Below are positions 31,501 to 39,846 of a stretch of DNA of 48,420 nucleotides, piece after piece. The translations under genes and the position numbers were made by a program. The notes beneath the pieces are model-generated. The model worked only from the letters and a program-made list of their open reading frames with translations. It was not told the origin of the DNA and ran no database searches. Every line of letters starts with the position of its first letter. Positions within the stretch are counted from its first letter, which is position 1. Origin of the DNA: a virus; IMG/VR virus record IMGVR_UViG_3300042988_000468, positions 1 through 48,420 of that record. The stretch is one strand, 5' to 3'.

Positions 31501-32419
31501 ACGCTCCTCCACCGACCGCCATGGCTTCGCCGATATTGTTCATTGCGCGAAACGTGGCGGCGTATGCCGGGTTTAGGATCAACTCCTTGGCCATGGTAGG
31601 GGTCACGAATTTGGACAGCCAGGGGGCCGTTTTGGTGAGTTTACCGCCCACTATACCGCTCAGTATGGCCGATCCGAATCCGAGACCGTTTGACAGCTTG
31701 CGTTTAGTGTCTTCGTCCAGGTCCACCGGGTTGCCGTCTTTGTCGGTGAATTGACTCAGCTCGTTATAAGTGAGCCCACGCATCTTGTCGTAGGTGTCAG
31801 TGGCGAATGCAGAAGCCACGCCCGTCGAGAAACCAAGTCCCGCCCCGGCCGCGGCCCCCGGCAAACCTCCGGTCGATCCAAGGAGTGCTCCTGACCCGGT
31901 AAAGCCTGCGATTAGCGGAGCATTCCTGCGCACAGTGCGAACAGTCTCCGCGACTCCTTCACCTACCGAGTCCAAAAAATCCGGCGGTTGATTTCGAGCT
32001 TTCTGCATGAGCTGATGACGCAGATCGAGTAGCTCAATCTCCTCGTCCCCGGTGAGTTGACCAGGATTATCCAGGCGCTTGAGGTTGAGCTTGATGAGAC
32101 GAGTCTCGTCGTTGTCACGGTTGAAAATGATGTCGCCAGCAAAAGTCCACGCCTTCTCAATACCGTTCAGAAGAGGAAGATCCTGCTGAGTCAGTGCGGT
32201 GTGCTCGGTTGATTGAGTACGATACTCGGCCACGATAGGTTCGGGGCTGACTTGTGGCTTGAGTCGCCTCTCCGCTTCTTGATCCAACTCCGGATCGGCC
32301 ATCTCTTTGTAGGAAGACGGATTAACATTGAACACCCCGGCGTTGAGGATGTTCTTTGCCGCTTCCTCCGGATTCGATTGGTCAGAAAAATTTACGAACG
32401 GGTTGAACTCATCGCTCAT
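25580..32419 (-). CDS. Giant internal virion (DNA ejection) protein
   Basis: 2279 residues. The position after two smaller internal core proteins is that of T7 gp16. Gly/Ala-rich hydrophobic segments at about 168-206, 245-265 and 355-375 could insert in the host membrane. A domain with VEIPIARFVRYAMTNPELGD (about 540) resembles one in large polyvalent phage proteins. Long coiled coils fill the centre, and a Gly/Pro-rich linker at about 2010-2045 separates a last domain with a hydrophobic segment (LLGVLTLLAVTRAY). No lytic transglycosylase motif was recognised. It is far longer than T7 gp16 (1318 residues). It probably leaves the particle first to make a channel through the envelope. Confidence 0.8.
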   Translation of the reverse strand: MSDEFNPFVNFSDQSNPEEAAKNILNAGVFNVNPSSYKEMADPELDQEAERRLKPQVSPEPIVAEYRTQSTEHTALTQQDLPLLNGIEKAWTFAGDIIFNRDNDETRLIKLNLKRLDNPGQLTGDEEIELLDLRHQLMQKARNQPPDFLDSVGEGVAETVRTVRRNAPLIAGFTGSGALLGSTGGLPGAAAGAGLGFSTGVASAFATDTYDKMRGLTYNELSQFTDKDGNPVDLDEDTKRKLSNGLGFGSAILSGIVGGKLTKTAPWLSKFVTPTMAKELILNPAYAATFRAMNNIGEAMAVGGGASALIEVGRIVTNEIAQTWDGTEVSFTNGLIAAGEKAKEYAGRVAEAGAVGAVTTGVVATGVNALMYPGMKAEYARRSEQALRNMKPPPEPPMERDVTPDNLRALPPPTREIPASSGPKPPPPPGGGGGLKLLGQGTRGEQNIRKSIDVLHAQDALELTIKHVKSMVMEGFAPERVDDAIAYIAEKVGLTKFFVPRDKVEALAKSAKNQQMFADLLDPSGATGRDMNQPVEIPIARFVRYAMTNPELGDLLQVRPDGPTVDQARKFLTGIQDAEVQRIKVFKELGIETPMEGQTGPDNVTQIPEERPESPNLESETSRLNRAIEDVDKTVAHNRKVMDEWKTELQSMTEIDKERGAIGIDKDRKQWLEDRIAEIEPVIESGLAKSKELKKERDLQPGYVEKRIKEEIGTVKKGLITHPAPVVVEKWDRDGEIKEVPKLELPEEVSKAFDDFAHSQRGKPETAMSAIQKHHSGLLSFLVEHVGDLTHRMAEMPTQKNAGRVNVEDKVRKTLSTLRHSYGWLKEHEENIRAQVDYLNEKGEKTTVEEYKKKLDSLLANYAKEHKKLTPYNRLQYLAQQAAVALGKKRWDDAEMYLSMLEKVLDNPDKFEYLRQAGEYTLDAKGRLVSYVGTFGYGEKKAKENFTRLQELESTLKNLDPNHGDLLIGPWEFDVEGKANSAEEEYMSTTVYPQVFLDIIPKTERIRFEAAVMEAKKSIKEDIDYTLQNEMEKVIDEVDIIAEEAAAAEENSRLENSNALAVIDRFAAHQMEGENGRKRSIYLIDPASLRDDQLHYLDNPIMKKRQVFGKKGEGNRLEDAAELIGGVTDGDELLKFLSFGADRDQLVTARVKAGEAQRQSRIRDSVPLNWHAKLRSYDRKTYLAARMMNYLRDYKWTELKKGIKRISFPPPQVKQIKYDAREAVLQTPIKDLNVQKWKVAENVSRKNAITNMLKSMPDKAYSELEKQARAIQMQKQTAGSIGQINRTLRFSMRVQSPAGQRRLRKAGKTYVDSVNFLLSLFAFNTDPSTKNNLALRDAYIETVQKLLRSGQGDFEMPAEFLDFRQHFTEMTVEQFLTVADKIRAIYQLAGYKNRLSNKWRLQKEVDAIEVIREAATEKLKDHPGNKDRNFDPVQERGVHTVSDWYSKGIRGLQTFDALIGNLDHVLRQLDIEDTDGFFAKLIGDRIRGSGQWEGKGGYLRELELTRIFKEHFEALIAEYGKADFKVLDSKIIEIPEFKGVKELNDGQLTKAQLMVLWAYGGDPYLNPKRTTNLGGVSLQVIQKVLDRELEIKDVRLMQKLVDMYKDYRPETAALQRRTRGEDVVFVEGIPNFHRGVAYSGGYVPTKYVTDFQKEAVDSTLREIEDAKAAFFQKGGIGQLSKRFSGEMTEQGRLIQREGSRSPLDLSFVRFVRGHEEVIHDLCYREVAIDTLKILRDKEIKAAIIRAVGRPKYNILVSTIIELATRMQAENANYFSDSTRMVKDLLRHVKNNFDIQALGFKATTMLIQFSSLSQVVMNAGPGILFHMGFTAKKLMRNPKLTKAAYELAVEIDPTIGHWMESLDNALISNVMKLTPRKKQKYGIFGSIDVLYSNYAVRPAMAGMMAVDVLVKTINAVAAYSQYMAGDGPVSKAELAKMSDKERVAAAKAWAYRISRLSLTHGRKEDQAPIQKIPIVDVALAYYFNDARNMLNNLASFYRSTLYDTKDVIEGVKLGVIGLGQRGGGIGGGGSGGGDEPPPPPAGGDDEPPSSDDEGRREKIRKEYEKNYKAWRAAARVGGRLLGVLTLLAVTRAYQEWVHGSPQSVVSDLRRVRNWSKPEPYNYMLQYMLEGPFDLYTSDHWASRPIKWSINNVYQKSLTKRIDVPLTKSASDVATTVFYYKEWMYDRVPPTDTQEKAINKTWGLFLYAMPWQLEGVEQWKKIIGADKWRMPGAKRTKLNELENMIDNWKEYTPPDATEEEKKAVEDLDQFVRPLIDKKDTK

Positions 32420-34236
32420 CGGTTACGCCGCCTTTTTTCAACAAATTCATACAACTCTTTTTGAGACGGACGACCTGTCTTGAGACCTTTCTCTTTACGC
32501 CACTCAAGTATGTACTGCATCTTGGTGGCATCATTCATTTGTCCGAACCAGGCGGGAACGAGATCAGTCGGATCTTTTTCCTTTTTCGTCTCCGTTTTCC
32601 TTTTGATCCGAAGATTCATCTTCGGAATCGTAGTGTCCTCATCAATCAATTTTTGTTTGACGAACTTCATCGCCTCAAGACGAATTTCGTTCGGCTTCAT
32701 GGCGTGGTCAGATGAATCCAAATGTTCCTGAAACTCAGACGCCCACTTGTTGAATTTGGTAGCGTTGTCTCCCTGAAACTTACCGTACATATTGGTACTA
32801 ATCAGATCATTGGCGATAACCAAACGGTTCAACTCTTTCAAACCTTGAGTGTATTGCTTGGCTATTTGATTGCCGTCCGGAGAGTGGGCTTTTCTCCATC
32901 GACCTTCCCATGCTCTCTTATCGACGGGAGCGAGCCTTGAGGTGTACATGCTGAGAGTTTCCCAGTCCATCGTCTCAAGTGTGTGGTTCGGATCTTGACC
33001 GGCTGAAATGATATTCAAGGAAGCAACAGCTTCCGGATCGCTGATTGTTTTCTTCTCGAGCTGAGATTGCAAACCTTTGTACTCTTGAGGAGACGTTACC
33101 GTAGATACTATTTTGACAAAATCCGGATCGGCTTCCGCTTCGGTCCAGCTCTTATAATCTCGCTCTTTCATCATTTTGAAAGCGGCCTTATAATTTTTCG
33201 TAGACCGGCGAGATTTCATGGCCTCCATTTGACTGTCGAAAGTGTTGGCGAAACTGACAGCCTTTTGTCTCACTTCCTCATCATCGGTACGCTTGAGTGC
33301 CGCCTCTAAACCAATACTTCTCGATAAAGCAGCAAGACCGAGGGCTTCCCTTTTAACAGCTTCAGCTCGAGCTTTACCCTTCATGTCTTTACGTTTACTA
33401 GCCGTCAGAAGCTCGCCGAATTGCTCTTCGATCATCTTCGCCTTGGCTGGTGCATCGGGAGCGTCTGAGTAGAGCACCGACTCCCACGCTTTGAAGACTC
33501 CGTCAGCCATGGAGGAACGCAGCTTTTGCTCGGCTACGGGTGTAAGCACCACTTTCTTAACCGTGCCGTCTGGTGCTTTATAGGCAAAACTACCAGACTC
33601 ATTTTCGCTAGCGGTGCCGTACTTCACCGCATGAGCAATCACAAGCTCATTGATGTCGTTGAGTTTGTCGCGAATCATTTGCGTTGAGGTAGCGTCCTCA
33701 GGATCGAGAAAACTCGCGGCGAAGTTCATCCCGTCTTGGGCGAGCTTAACACCTTTTTCTTGAACCTCATCATCGAACTTCTGCTTGCGGTTCCCCCATG
33801 CGGTGAGGGTCTGAATGTAGAGTTCTTGAGACCGCTTGTTGAGCCTGCGGTTGACGAGAGCTTGCGTCTCCGGAGACCAATTCTCATTCGCGCTCAACTC
33901 CTTGAGGCGGTCATTCATCTTGGTCTTTACGTCGGCGAAGTCTTTATCCGGGTCACCGAGCTTGTTCTGGAAGCCCGGCTTACCATTGGTCGGATCACCC
34001 TCCATGACCTCCTTGTGGTACATCTGGAGGTCATTGTCGGCTTGTGTGGCGATGCTGTCGGCTTCCTGGTGGGCCAAGGTATTCTGGTAGTCGATCAACT
34101 CCTTACCGACACCTTCGAGAGCGCGAGAGGCAGAGGCGAGACTGTTGTCACCGTGAAGCGCCGGAGCTTTGATCTCGGCGTTAGACACCGTTGACTGCGG
34201 CTCGATTCTGTTCAGTTCAGGGAGTTGAATGGGCAT
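32416..34236 (-). CDS. Internal virion protein (gp15-like by position)
   Basis: 606 residues, almost all helical and charged, without membrane segments or catalytic motifs. It starts MPIQLPELNRIEPQSTVSNA, a short Pro-rich leader often seen in core proteins of podoviruses. It overlaps the giant protein gene by four bases and lies after the gp14-like gene by one base. By gene order and helical composition it corresponds to T7 gp15, which lines the ejection tube in the periplasm. Confidence 0.75.
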   Translation of the reverse strand: MPIQLPELNRIEPQSTVSNAEIKAPALHGDNSLASASRALEGVGKELIDYQNTLAHQEADSIATQADNDLQMYHKEVMEGDPTNGKPGFQNKLGDPDKDFADVKTKMNDRLKELSANENWSPETQALVNRRLNKRSQELYIQTLTAWGNRKQKFDDEVQEKGVKLAQDGMNFAASFLDPEDATSTQMIRDKLNDINELVIAHAVKYGTASENESGSFAYKAPDGTVKKVVLTPVAEQKLRSSMADGVFKAWESVLYSDAPDAPAKAKMIEEQFGELLTASKRKDMKGKARAEAVKREALGLAALSRSIGLEAALKRTDDEEVRQKAVSFANTFDSQMEAMKSRRSTKNYKAAFKMMKERDYKSWTEAEADPDFVKIVSTVTSPQEYKGLQSQLEKKTISDPEAVASLNIISAGQDPNHTLETMDWETLSMYTSRLAPVDKRAWEGRWRKAHSPDGNQIAKQYTQGLKELNRLVIANDLISTNMYGKFQGDNATKFNKWASEFQEHLDSSDHAMKPNEIRLEAMKFVKQKLIDEDTTIPKMNLRIKRKTETKKEKDPTDLVPAWFGQMNDATKMQYILEWRKEKGLKTGRPSQKELYEFVEKRRRNR

Positions 34237-34896
34237 TTATCTATCCTCTACAGGATGGGATTTGGTCGGCTGATAGTACGGTTGTGGATCATATCCGAAC
34301 CACCAGTAAGGATGTCCGTTCTTCGTCACCTTCTTAGGGTCAGCAGGCTTTTGTTCATCCGGACCAAACTGAGGAGTCTCAGGAGTCCCGGACTTGCTGG
34401 AGTTGCCGGTACCTTGAGAGGCTCTTGCTTTCATCGCCTCAATACCCGTCTGTGCGGCAGCGAAAGTACCCTGACGGATGGCTGCGCCCGCGTCGATGTC
34501 GGCTTGAAGGCCGGTCATGTATCCTGAGAGTCGTTGGTTAATAGCTTGAATCTTGTGCTGGAAGGCTTGCTGTCTCCCGCGGCGCTGGAGTTCGAGGACG
34601 TTGAGCATCCCCATGGTTCTTGTGTCCGCATCGACAGCTCCGGCAGTACCGTAGCCAATTTGCACATCAGCTCCAGAAAACGCTGCATGTTGCTTTCCAA
34701 GGACATCGGAAACTTGAGTATCGTACCTGGCCGCTTCTCCTTGTGCATCTCCCATAGCCTCCCATGCGTTCAGTTCAGAGAACTCAGCGTTGATCTCGTT
34801 GATCCTCTGCTGAACTTTGGCCTGCTTCTGGATCATCTCCGCTTGCTGTGCGGCACTGATGACTTGAGCACCAGCTAAAGCTACATACGCCCACAT
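34237..34896 (-). CDS. Internal virion protein (gp14-like)
   Basis: 219 residues. It starts MWAYVALAGAQVISAAQQAE, a small hydrophobic N-terminus followed by long helices (QKQAKVQQRINEINAEFSEL) and an Ala/Gly-rich middle, as in gp14-type proteins that insert into the outer membrane during ejection. The C-terminal 60 residues are Pro, Lys and Tyr-rich. It lies between tail tubular protein B and the gp15-like gene, matching the conserved podovirus order. Confidence 0.78.
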   Translation of the reverse strand: MWAYVALAGAQVISAAQQAEMIQKQAKVQQRINEINAEFSELNAWEAMGDAQGEAARYDTQVSDVLGKQHAAFSGADVQIGYGTAGAVDADTRTMGMLNVLELQRRGRQQAFQHKIQAINQRLSGYMTGLQADIDAGAAIRQGTFAAAQTGIEAMKARASQGTGNSSKSGTPETPQFGPDEQKPADPKKVTKNGHPYWWFGYDPQPYYQPTKSHPVEDR

Positions 34897-37388
34897 TAGC
34901 GATCACTCCTGTAAAGAACTTCAACGTCCGGAATTACGGATAGGATCTCAAAATGCAAAGGGTCCACTTGTCTGAAGCAGATGCGCCCCTGGCTTTTCCA
35001 ATCTCCCGGCAAGATGATCTCCCTACGCTTTGTGTACTTCGGCTGCACTCGGTTCCCGATGACCGGCAGAGAGGACTCGTAGTCAACGTCCCATTGGGAC
35101 AGCGACACCATTCCAGACAAGCCATTACCAGAAGGCAGACGGTTCCCGACGTAGAGTCCTTGAGTGTCGAGGGTCTTGACCAGGACCTTGTTGACGGTCA
35201 TCGACTCGACCATGGTCGGCTTTTGCTCGACGGTGTCGATGTCCAGAGTCTCAATGTCGGCGACGATGGGACGACCGATCAAGATGATGGCCCCGTACAT
35301 GCCGTCAGGTAAGGTTACGGTTCCAGAGTCTACAGTGATCTCGCTGTAGCTCTCCTGGTCGTTGTAGGGAGAAGCCACAACAGCACCGTCAACAATCACC
35401 GAGATAGTCTCACCTTCGAGATGATCGAAATAAGTATCGACGCTACTGTGGGTAGCGTAAAGACGAGCGCCGGTTGCGTACTCCGAGTAAGGGAACTCAG
35501 TACCATCAGCCATCTCGACAACGATATTGTTCGAGTCGGTGCGAGAGACATAGTTGAGATCAATCGCTGTCCCTCGGTCATCGAAGAACCTTATAGGTTT
35601 GTCACTCCAGAGAGCAACCCAGAGAAGAGAGAAAACACCCGACGTTCCACAATTCAAGATCAGCTCGCCATCCCAAGTGTCAGCGAGAACGGGAGAGAAG
35701 GTGAAGGTGTCAGAACCAGCAAGTGAGTCATTGAACAGGTTCTCATACACTACCATGCCGTCCATGAAGCCGCAGACATCCTTCATGCCGATCTCAGGGT
35801 CATCGACAAGCGACTCGTTGGTGATATACCTCGGTACGGTATATTCAACCTGGCGCTCAACCGTACCGTCGTCATGTGTCTTTGCCACCACGAAGTAGGT
35901 GCGATCAGGAGTCACTGTCGGCGCACAACTCCTGATCGGGAGCGTTCCGTCAACGCGGGTCCATGCCCGCATTTGTTGGTCGAACTCGAAGGTGAACGCG
36001 GCTCCCTCACCGTCATCGAACACCGTCCACAGAAGGGGAACAGACCCTTCTTGGAATCCCCATGTGGTGATGTCTCGACCAAGGAACAGATGATTGGAGT
36101 AAATGGAAACCTCGGGGGCCATGAGGTTTCCAGTATTGCCGGTGTCGCCCCATGTGAGGTTACGAACGGTTCCGGTTGCAGCATCGACGAAAAGAGTGCC
36201 GCCGGGTACAGCAAGAGGAGGAGCATATAGATCCGAGATCCATTTACCCTTCTTTGCCATAGCGATATTGGCAACACCGAGCTGCCCTTGGTTGATGAAA
36301 ATTCCATTCGTGGTGAAAGCCACGAGTCCATCTGAGTCGAGAAGGTGAAGGATTTCAGCATAACCACTGGTTCCGCACTTGAACTTCAAAGACGAGTCGT
36401 CGTTGAGCGGGTAGTCCCTCCAGAAGTTGTTTTGAAAACCCGGACGACTCGCATAGAGAGCCTCACGGTCGGTGACAGCATCAGCGAGAATAAGACGCTG
36501 TTGATAAACAAGTCCGGTATTAGACAAGAAGGTAAGCGGATTGGCTTGTCTCAAGGTCACGGTCGAGGGAGGGTTATGCGTGTAGTCCGCATCTCCGCCC
36601 CAGTCGGTGAACTGACCAACCATGTAGCCACCAGACGAGTAGATATGCGAGCTGCTACCAATGTAGCCCCAAGCTCCATAGCCGGTTGTTGAGCTGGCCG
36701 GACGCCGGTAAATTTTGATCTCGGTGATACCTTCCGTTCCCGCGACATCGGCTTGCACAGCTATGCGGTTCCACTCACCTGTGGCGATAGGTAGAAGAAG
36801 AGGAGAGCCAGAGTAAAGAATGGCTTCAGCTGAAATCTCCGACTCCTCACCATCCTTCACATAGGTCGCAAGGTACTGTACTTGGTATCCGCTCGTAGCC
36901 GGGGCACCGCTGGTGGCCGCGGCATAACAAGAGATCGGAGCATTGGGGATGTCGAAGAAGCTCGAACCGAAGGTCATCGCATCATAGTCGAGCTTCGACA
37001 TCGCAGCGCCGTCTACGAACACATAGACGTAAGTGCCGCTTGTGTGGAATTGCATGATGTCGAGCTGCGCCTCAGTGTAGGAATGCGAAGCCTCACCGAG
37101 ATAACCAAGGGGGTACTCAAGTGTCGTGTCCCAGAACCGGACGTAATACGGACCCCACTCAAGTAGCACCGTAGAACCAGGAGGGGAGTAGAGGCGCACG
37201 GCTTCGTCGCGGTTCTTGGTTGTGAAGAAGTGCTTACGACCGGGGCGAGAGATGATGCTGCCGGTTTTCGAGACCACCACGTTGCGGGCCTTGGCGAGTC
37301 CGGTGTTGTACTTTTCGAGGGTTGTTCTCTCGTGGAGTGCCGGATCAAGCTCACCTGCGGAGAAGCTCGATTTTACCGCCAATCCCAT
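34896..37388 (-). CDS. Tail tubular protein B (gp12-like nozzle)
   Basis: 830 residues, beta-rich. The N-terminus SSFSAGELDPALHERTTLEK is diagnostic for this family, followed by KARNVVVSKTGSIISRPG. The central part contains TSGYAEILHLLDSDGLVAFT and tryptophan-rich blade-like strands. The C-terminus ends in VEVLYRSDR. The length is near that of T7 gp12 (794). Six copies would form the tail nozzle below the adaptor. It overlaps tail tubular protein A by one base. Confidence 0.9.
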   Translation of the reverse strand: MGLAVKSSFSAGELDPALHERTTLEKYNTGLAKARNVVVSKTGSIISRPGRKHFFTTKNRDEAVRLYSPPGSTVLLEWGPYYVRFWDTTLEYPLGYLGEASHSYTEAQLDIMQFHTSGTYVYVFVDGAAMSKLDYDAMTFGSSFFDIPNAPISCYAAATSGAPATSGYQVQYLATYVKDGEESEISAEAILYSGSPLLLPIATGEWNRIAVQADVAGTEGITEIKIYRRPASSTTGYGAWGYIGSSSHIYSSGGYMVGQFTDWGGDADYTHNPPSTVTLRQANPLTFLSNTGLVYQQRLILADAVTDREALYASRPGFQNNFWRDYPLNDDSSLKFKCGTSGYAEILHLLDSDGLVAFTTNGIFINQGQLGVANIAMAKKGKWISDLYAPPLAVPGGTLFVDAATGTVRNLTWGDTGNTGNLMAPEVSIYSNHLFLGRDITTWGFQEGSVPLLWTVFDDGEGAAFTFEFDQQMRAWTRVDGTLPIRSCAPTVTPDRTYFVVAKTHDDGTVERQVEYTVPRYITNESLVDDPEIGMKDVCGFMDGMVVYENLFNDSLAGSDTFTFSPVLADTWDGELILNCGTSGVFSLLWVALWSDKPIRFFDDRGTAIDLNYVSRTDSNNIVVEMADGTEFPYSEYATGARLYATHSSVDTYFDHLEGETISVIVDGAVVASPYNDQESYSEITVDSGTVTLPDGMYGAIILIGRPIVADIETLDIDTVEQKPTMVESMTVNKVLVKTLDTQGLYVGNRLPSGNGLSGMVSLSQWDVDYESSLPVIGNRVQPKYTKRREIILPGDWKSQGRICFRQVDPLHFEILSVIPDVEVLYRSDR

Positions 37389-38002
37389 CAGGTAGTCCTC
37401 TCCTCAACGAACTCGGACATCACGTCGTCGTCCTCAAAGCTCAAGCTCTCGAGCTTGTCCTGCTCACATGCTTCGGCTTTGAAAATCTTGTACTTCTCCT
37501 CAAGAGACTCTCTCAAGCCCTTGGCCCCTTTGCCGGCAATCAGTGGGGAGGCGAGGGATGCCAGGCGATGGGCGAGAGCGAGACCCGCGGCTGCGTTCAA
37601 AGCCGAGAGCGGAACCTCGGTGGAGATGTACTCACCAATGGCCGACTCGATGTTGCAAAAGATGACCTTCTGTCCGTCGTGAATTCCGATCTTCTTTGAG
37701 ATGTGAGTCGAGCGGGTGTCAGTGACCAAGGAGGACTGAATGCGCCGGAACTTGAGGCAACGAGTGGGGTACTTGTAGGCGTATCCCCAGAGGTCATTAG
37801 GGTCTTCCTCGACCAACTCAAGAGCCGCTTGAGTCGCTGTCGAGTCCATGTCCAGGTCGGACAGCGTGGCCCGTAGAGCCACGTCCCAGAACTGAAGCAG
37901 GACTTTACACTCGTTCGATGCGTCTGTGTCGGCGTCGGCGACCTGGCGAGAAAGGAGGAGCGCCCCTAGAGCAAGGTTAAAGATTTTGGTTTTTGAGTAC
38001 AC
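37388..38002 (-). CDS. Tail tubular protein A (gp11-like adaptor)
   Basis: 204 residues, helical. FNLALGALLLSRQVADADTD, then CKVLLQFWDVALRATLSD, and DPNDLWGYAYKYPTRCLKFR are typical of gp11-like proteins that join the portal to the tail nozzle. The C-terminal helices are charged. It is about the size of T7 gp11 (196). The order portal-capsid-adaptor-nozzle agrees. Confidence 0.88.
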   Translation of the reverse strand: MYSKTKIFNLALGALLLSRQVADADTDASNECKVLLQFWDVALRATLSDLDMDSTATQAALELVEEDPNDLWGYAYKYPTRCLKFRRIQSSLVTDTRSTHISKKIGIHDGQKVIFCNIESAIGEYISTEVPLSALNAAAGLALAHRLASLASPLIAGKGAKGLRESLEEKYKIFKAEACEQDKLESLSFEDDDVMSEFVEERTT

Positions 38003-38027
38003 TCTTCCCGCCTATCCCAGCGGGTAA

Positions 38028-38279
38028 TTACTCCGCCGAACGTCGAATGCGATCTTTCTTTTCACGCATGGCCTTTTGATGGAGAGCTTCGATCTCAGGG
38101 TCCACGCATTTCATCCAAAACCCGAGCTGTTCAAAGCTCTTCACGGTGAAGCGAGTACCTTCGGCAATCCGTAAAGGGGCCATGAATCCCGGCTGAAGGG
38201 CAACCACTTCGATGTCCTTCAGTTCCTTCTTTGCCGCCGGTTTCTCAACCGGCGGAGTTGGCATTTCATTTCTCGACAT
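38028..38279 (-). CDS. Hypothetical protein between Bbp16-like and adaptor genes
   Basis: 83 residues: a Pro/Lys-rich N-terminus, then VVALQPGFMAPLRIAEGTRF and KSFEQLGFWMKCVDPE, a small beta unit resembling short head-completion proteins, and a basic helical end. The family is not known to me. It probably helps connect head and tail. Confidence 0.65.
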   Translation of the reverse strand: MSRNEMPTPPVEKPAAKKELKDIEVVALQPGFMAPLRIAEGTRFTVKSFEQLGFWMKCVDPEIEALHQKAMREKKDRIRRSAE

Positions 38280-38292
38280 TCAATTCACCCTG

Positions 38293-38730
38293 TTAGGTCA
38301 CGTCAGCATCGACGACCTTGGTGAACGACTTGTACTTCGGAATCTCGTCGGAGGGAACCAAATACACGTCGAGGGAGACCGTCGTGGTACCGCCCGTGGA
38401 AGTGTTTTGGAAACCGAGGTACTGCTTCGTCATCGTTCCTTGCGGGAACTGAATCTCGAAGGCGTAACCAACCGTCAGGGTGGCGGCAACAATCGAGCGA
38501 GAAGCCAGGACATCCGGGCTGCTCAAGTTCGTGTTGGCCGACTGGATGGCGTCCATGGTGTGCGTGGAACCAGCGCCGGCAGCAGTCGTCACAATCCCGA
38601 GGATCGACAACCGGCGACCGATGCTGATGTCTTGAGCGGCGGATTGCTTCTTGTAGGCGTTGGTGGAAGCCGTCGCCGCGCCCGTGAAGGCTTGCGCCGA
38701 AGACAGTTGATTTTCGATGTCAAAACGCAT
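38293..38730 (-). CDS. Bbp16-like capsid-associated protein
   Basis: 145 residues, preceded by AGGAGGCGC. The pattern ENQLSSAQAFTGAATASTNA, DISIGRRLSI, and VGYAFEIQFPQG resembles Bbp16-type proteins of podoviruses, which lie directly after the major capsid gene and decorate or cement the shell. The C-terminus includes the SLDVYLVPSDEIP strand. The assignment rests on pattern and position. Confidence 0.75.
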   Translation of the reverse strand: MRFDIENQLSSAQAFTGAATASTNAYKKQSAAQDISIGRRLSILGIVTTAAGAGSTHTMDAIQSANTNLSSPDVLASRSIVAATLTVGYAFEIQFPQGTMTKQYLGFQNTSTGGTTTVSLDVYLVPSDEIPKYKSFTKVVDADVT

Positions 38731-38767
38731 GTAGCGCCTCCTAAAAAAAGGTCGAACACAAAACCAA

Positions 38768-38787
38768 GAGGGCGGTTGCCCGCCCTC
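38768..38787 (-). terminator. Likely terminator or attenuator after the capsid gene
   Basis: GAGGGCGG and CCGCCCTC pair over 8 bp with a 4-base loop. On the minus strand the stem is followed by TTGGTTTTGTG, a weak T-rich stretch. It lies 10 bases after the capsid stop, where many phages have a partial terminator that keeps capsid mRNA high compared with downstream genes. Confidence 0.65.
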
Positions 38788-38796
38788 GCCAGCCTC

Positions 38797-39846
38797 TTAG
38801 AAGCCGTCGTAACCGGGGTTCGTGCTGGTAACGCGGCTCTCAGTGTTGAGAAGAGCGTCGGAGCGACGAACCGGGAAGCCCAAGAACATGAGGACCTTCG
38901 ACCCTTGGTAGTTGTCGTAGGTCAGACCCGCGCCAGCTCCGACCTTGGTCAGAGCTTGCTTGTGCAGGAAGGCTTCGATGGTGCGGTTGACGTACCAGAA
39001 GCCAGGACCATTTTGCGGGTTGTGGATCTTGTAGTGAGCCGAGATCATCAGGTCGATGAGATCAGCAGCACTCGCGCCAGACACCAAGTTGTCCACGTCG
39101 ATGTTGCAGATGCGGGCGGCTTGGCGGTAATCCTTCACGACCAGACCATGGTCGATCTCGAATTGCTCTTCATAACCCCAGAAGTTGCCGGCGTTGCCGC
39201 TGGAATCAAGGGCGTTGATTTGCACTTGCTTGCCGCCGGTCGAGCGGTCGGTGCGCTTGAGACCAGCGGTCGTACCTTTCGGATAAATACCGAAGATCGA
39301 ACGCTCACCCCAATGGACCCGCAGGATCGACGTGTTGACCGACCCGGTACCGCCGCCGTCGATCACTTGCTTGGAAGTCTCTTCCGAAGTGTTCGTCGTG
39401 CAATAGATGTCCATGAAACCCGCAACCTTCAGGTTGGAGGTGTACGGAGATCCGTAGACAGTCAGGGAGGCGTGTTCTTGCGCGTGGGCTTGCAAGTGAC
39501 CCATCGCTTGGTTCCAGCGGTTGTACGGGATGCGGTCGAGACCGCCACGGCTGGCCACGGCATGGTCGATTTGGCTCTTCGACTCGAAGTGTGCGGCCGT
39601 GAAGGTGCGCTCTTCAGTGGTCGTCTTGCTGGCCGGAATTGCTTGGTTCGCTTTCCGGTAGTAGACCGCGGGCAGCGCCGAGCGGATCTCTTCTTTGTGG
39701 ATGGTTCCCTCGTTCATTTCCATGTAGGGAATGTCCATCAGCATGGGGTTCTCCTGAACGAGAACCTCGGCCACCTTGCCGATTTGTTTGTCTTTGCTTT
39801 TCGCAACATCGGCCAGAGTGACTAGTGTGCTACCGAGTACGCTCAT
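38797..39846 (-). CDS. Major capsid protein
   Basis: 349 residues, HK97-fold type of the Bbp17/GP7-like group by pattern: LGSTLVTLADVAKS at the start, VLVQENPMLMDIPYMEMNEG (start of E-loop region), then RTFTAAHFESKSQIDHAVAS, and a C-terminal domain with GFWYVNRTIEAFLHKQAL. ATG overlaps the scaffold stop (ATGA) after GGGGGAA. The flanking scaffold and Bbp16-like genes and the terminator behind it support high expression. It forms the icosahedral shell. Confidence 0.9.
   Translation of the reverse strand: MSVLGSTLVTLADVAKSKDKQIGKVAEVLVQENPMLMDIPYMEMNEGTIHKEEIRSALPAVYYRKANQAIPASKTTTEERTFTAAHFESKSQIDHAVASRGGLDRIPYNRWNQAMGHLQAHAQEHASLTVYGSPYTSNLKVAGFMDIYCTTNTSEETSKQVIDGGGTGSVNTSILRVHWGERSIFGIYPKGTTAGLKRTDRSTGGKQVQINALDSSGNAGNFWGYEEQFEIDHGLVVKDYRQAARICNIDVDNLVSGASAADLIDLMISAHYKIHNPQNGPGFWYVNRTIEAFLHKQALTKVGAGAGLTYDNYQGSKVLMFLGFPVRRSDALLNTESRVTSTNPGYDGF

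Noticed and set aside
38212-39825. 537-codon plus-strand open frame opposite the capsid and Bbp16-like genes
   Set aside because: It is antisense to well-supported morphogenesis genes, has no ribosome binding site and its translation is low-complexity Arg/Val-rich, typical of a shadow frame.
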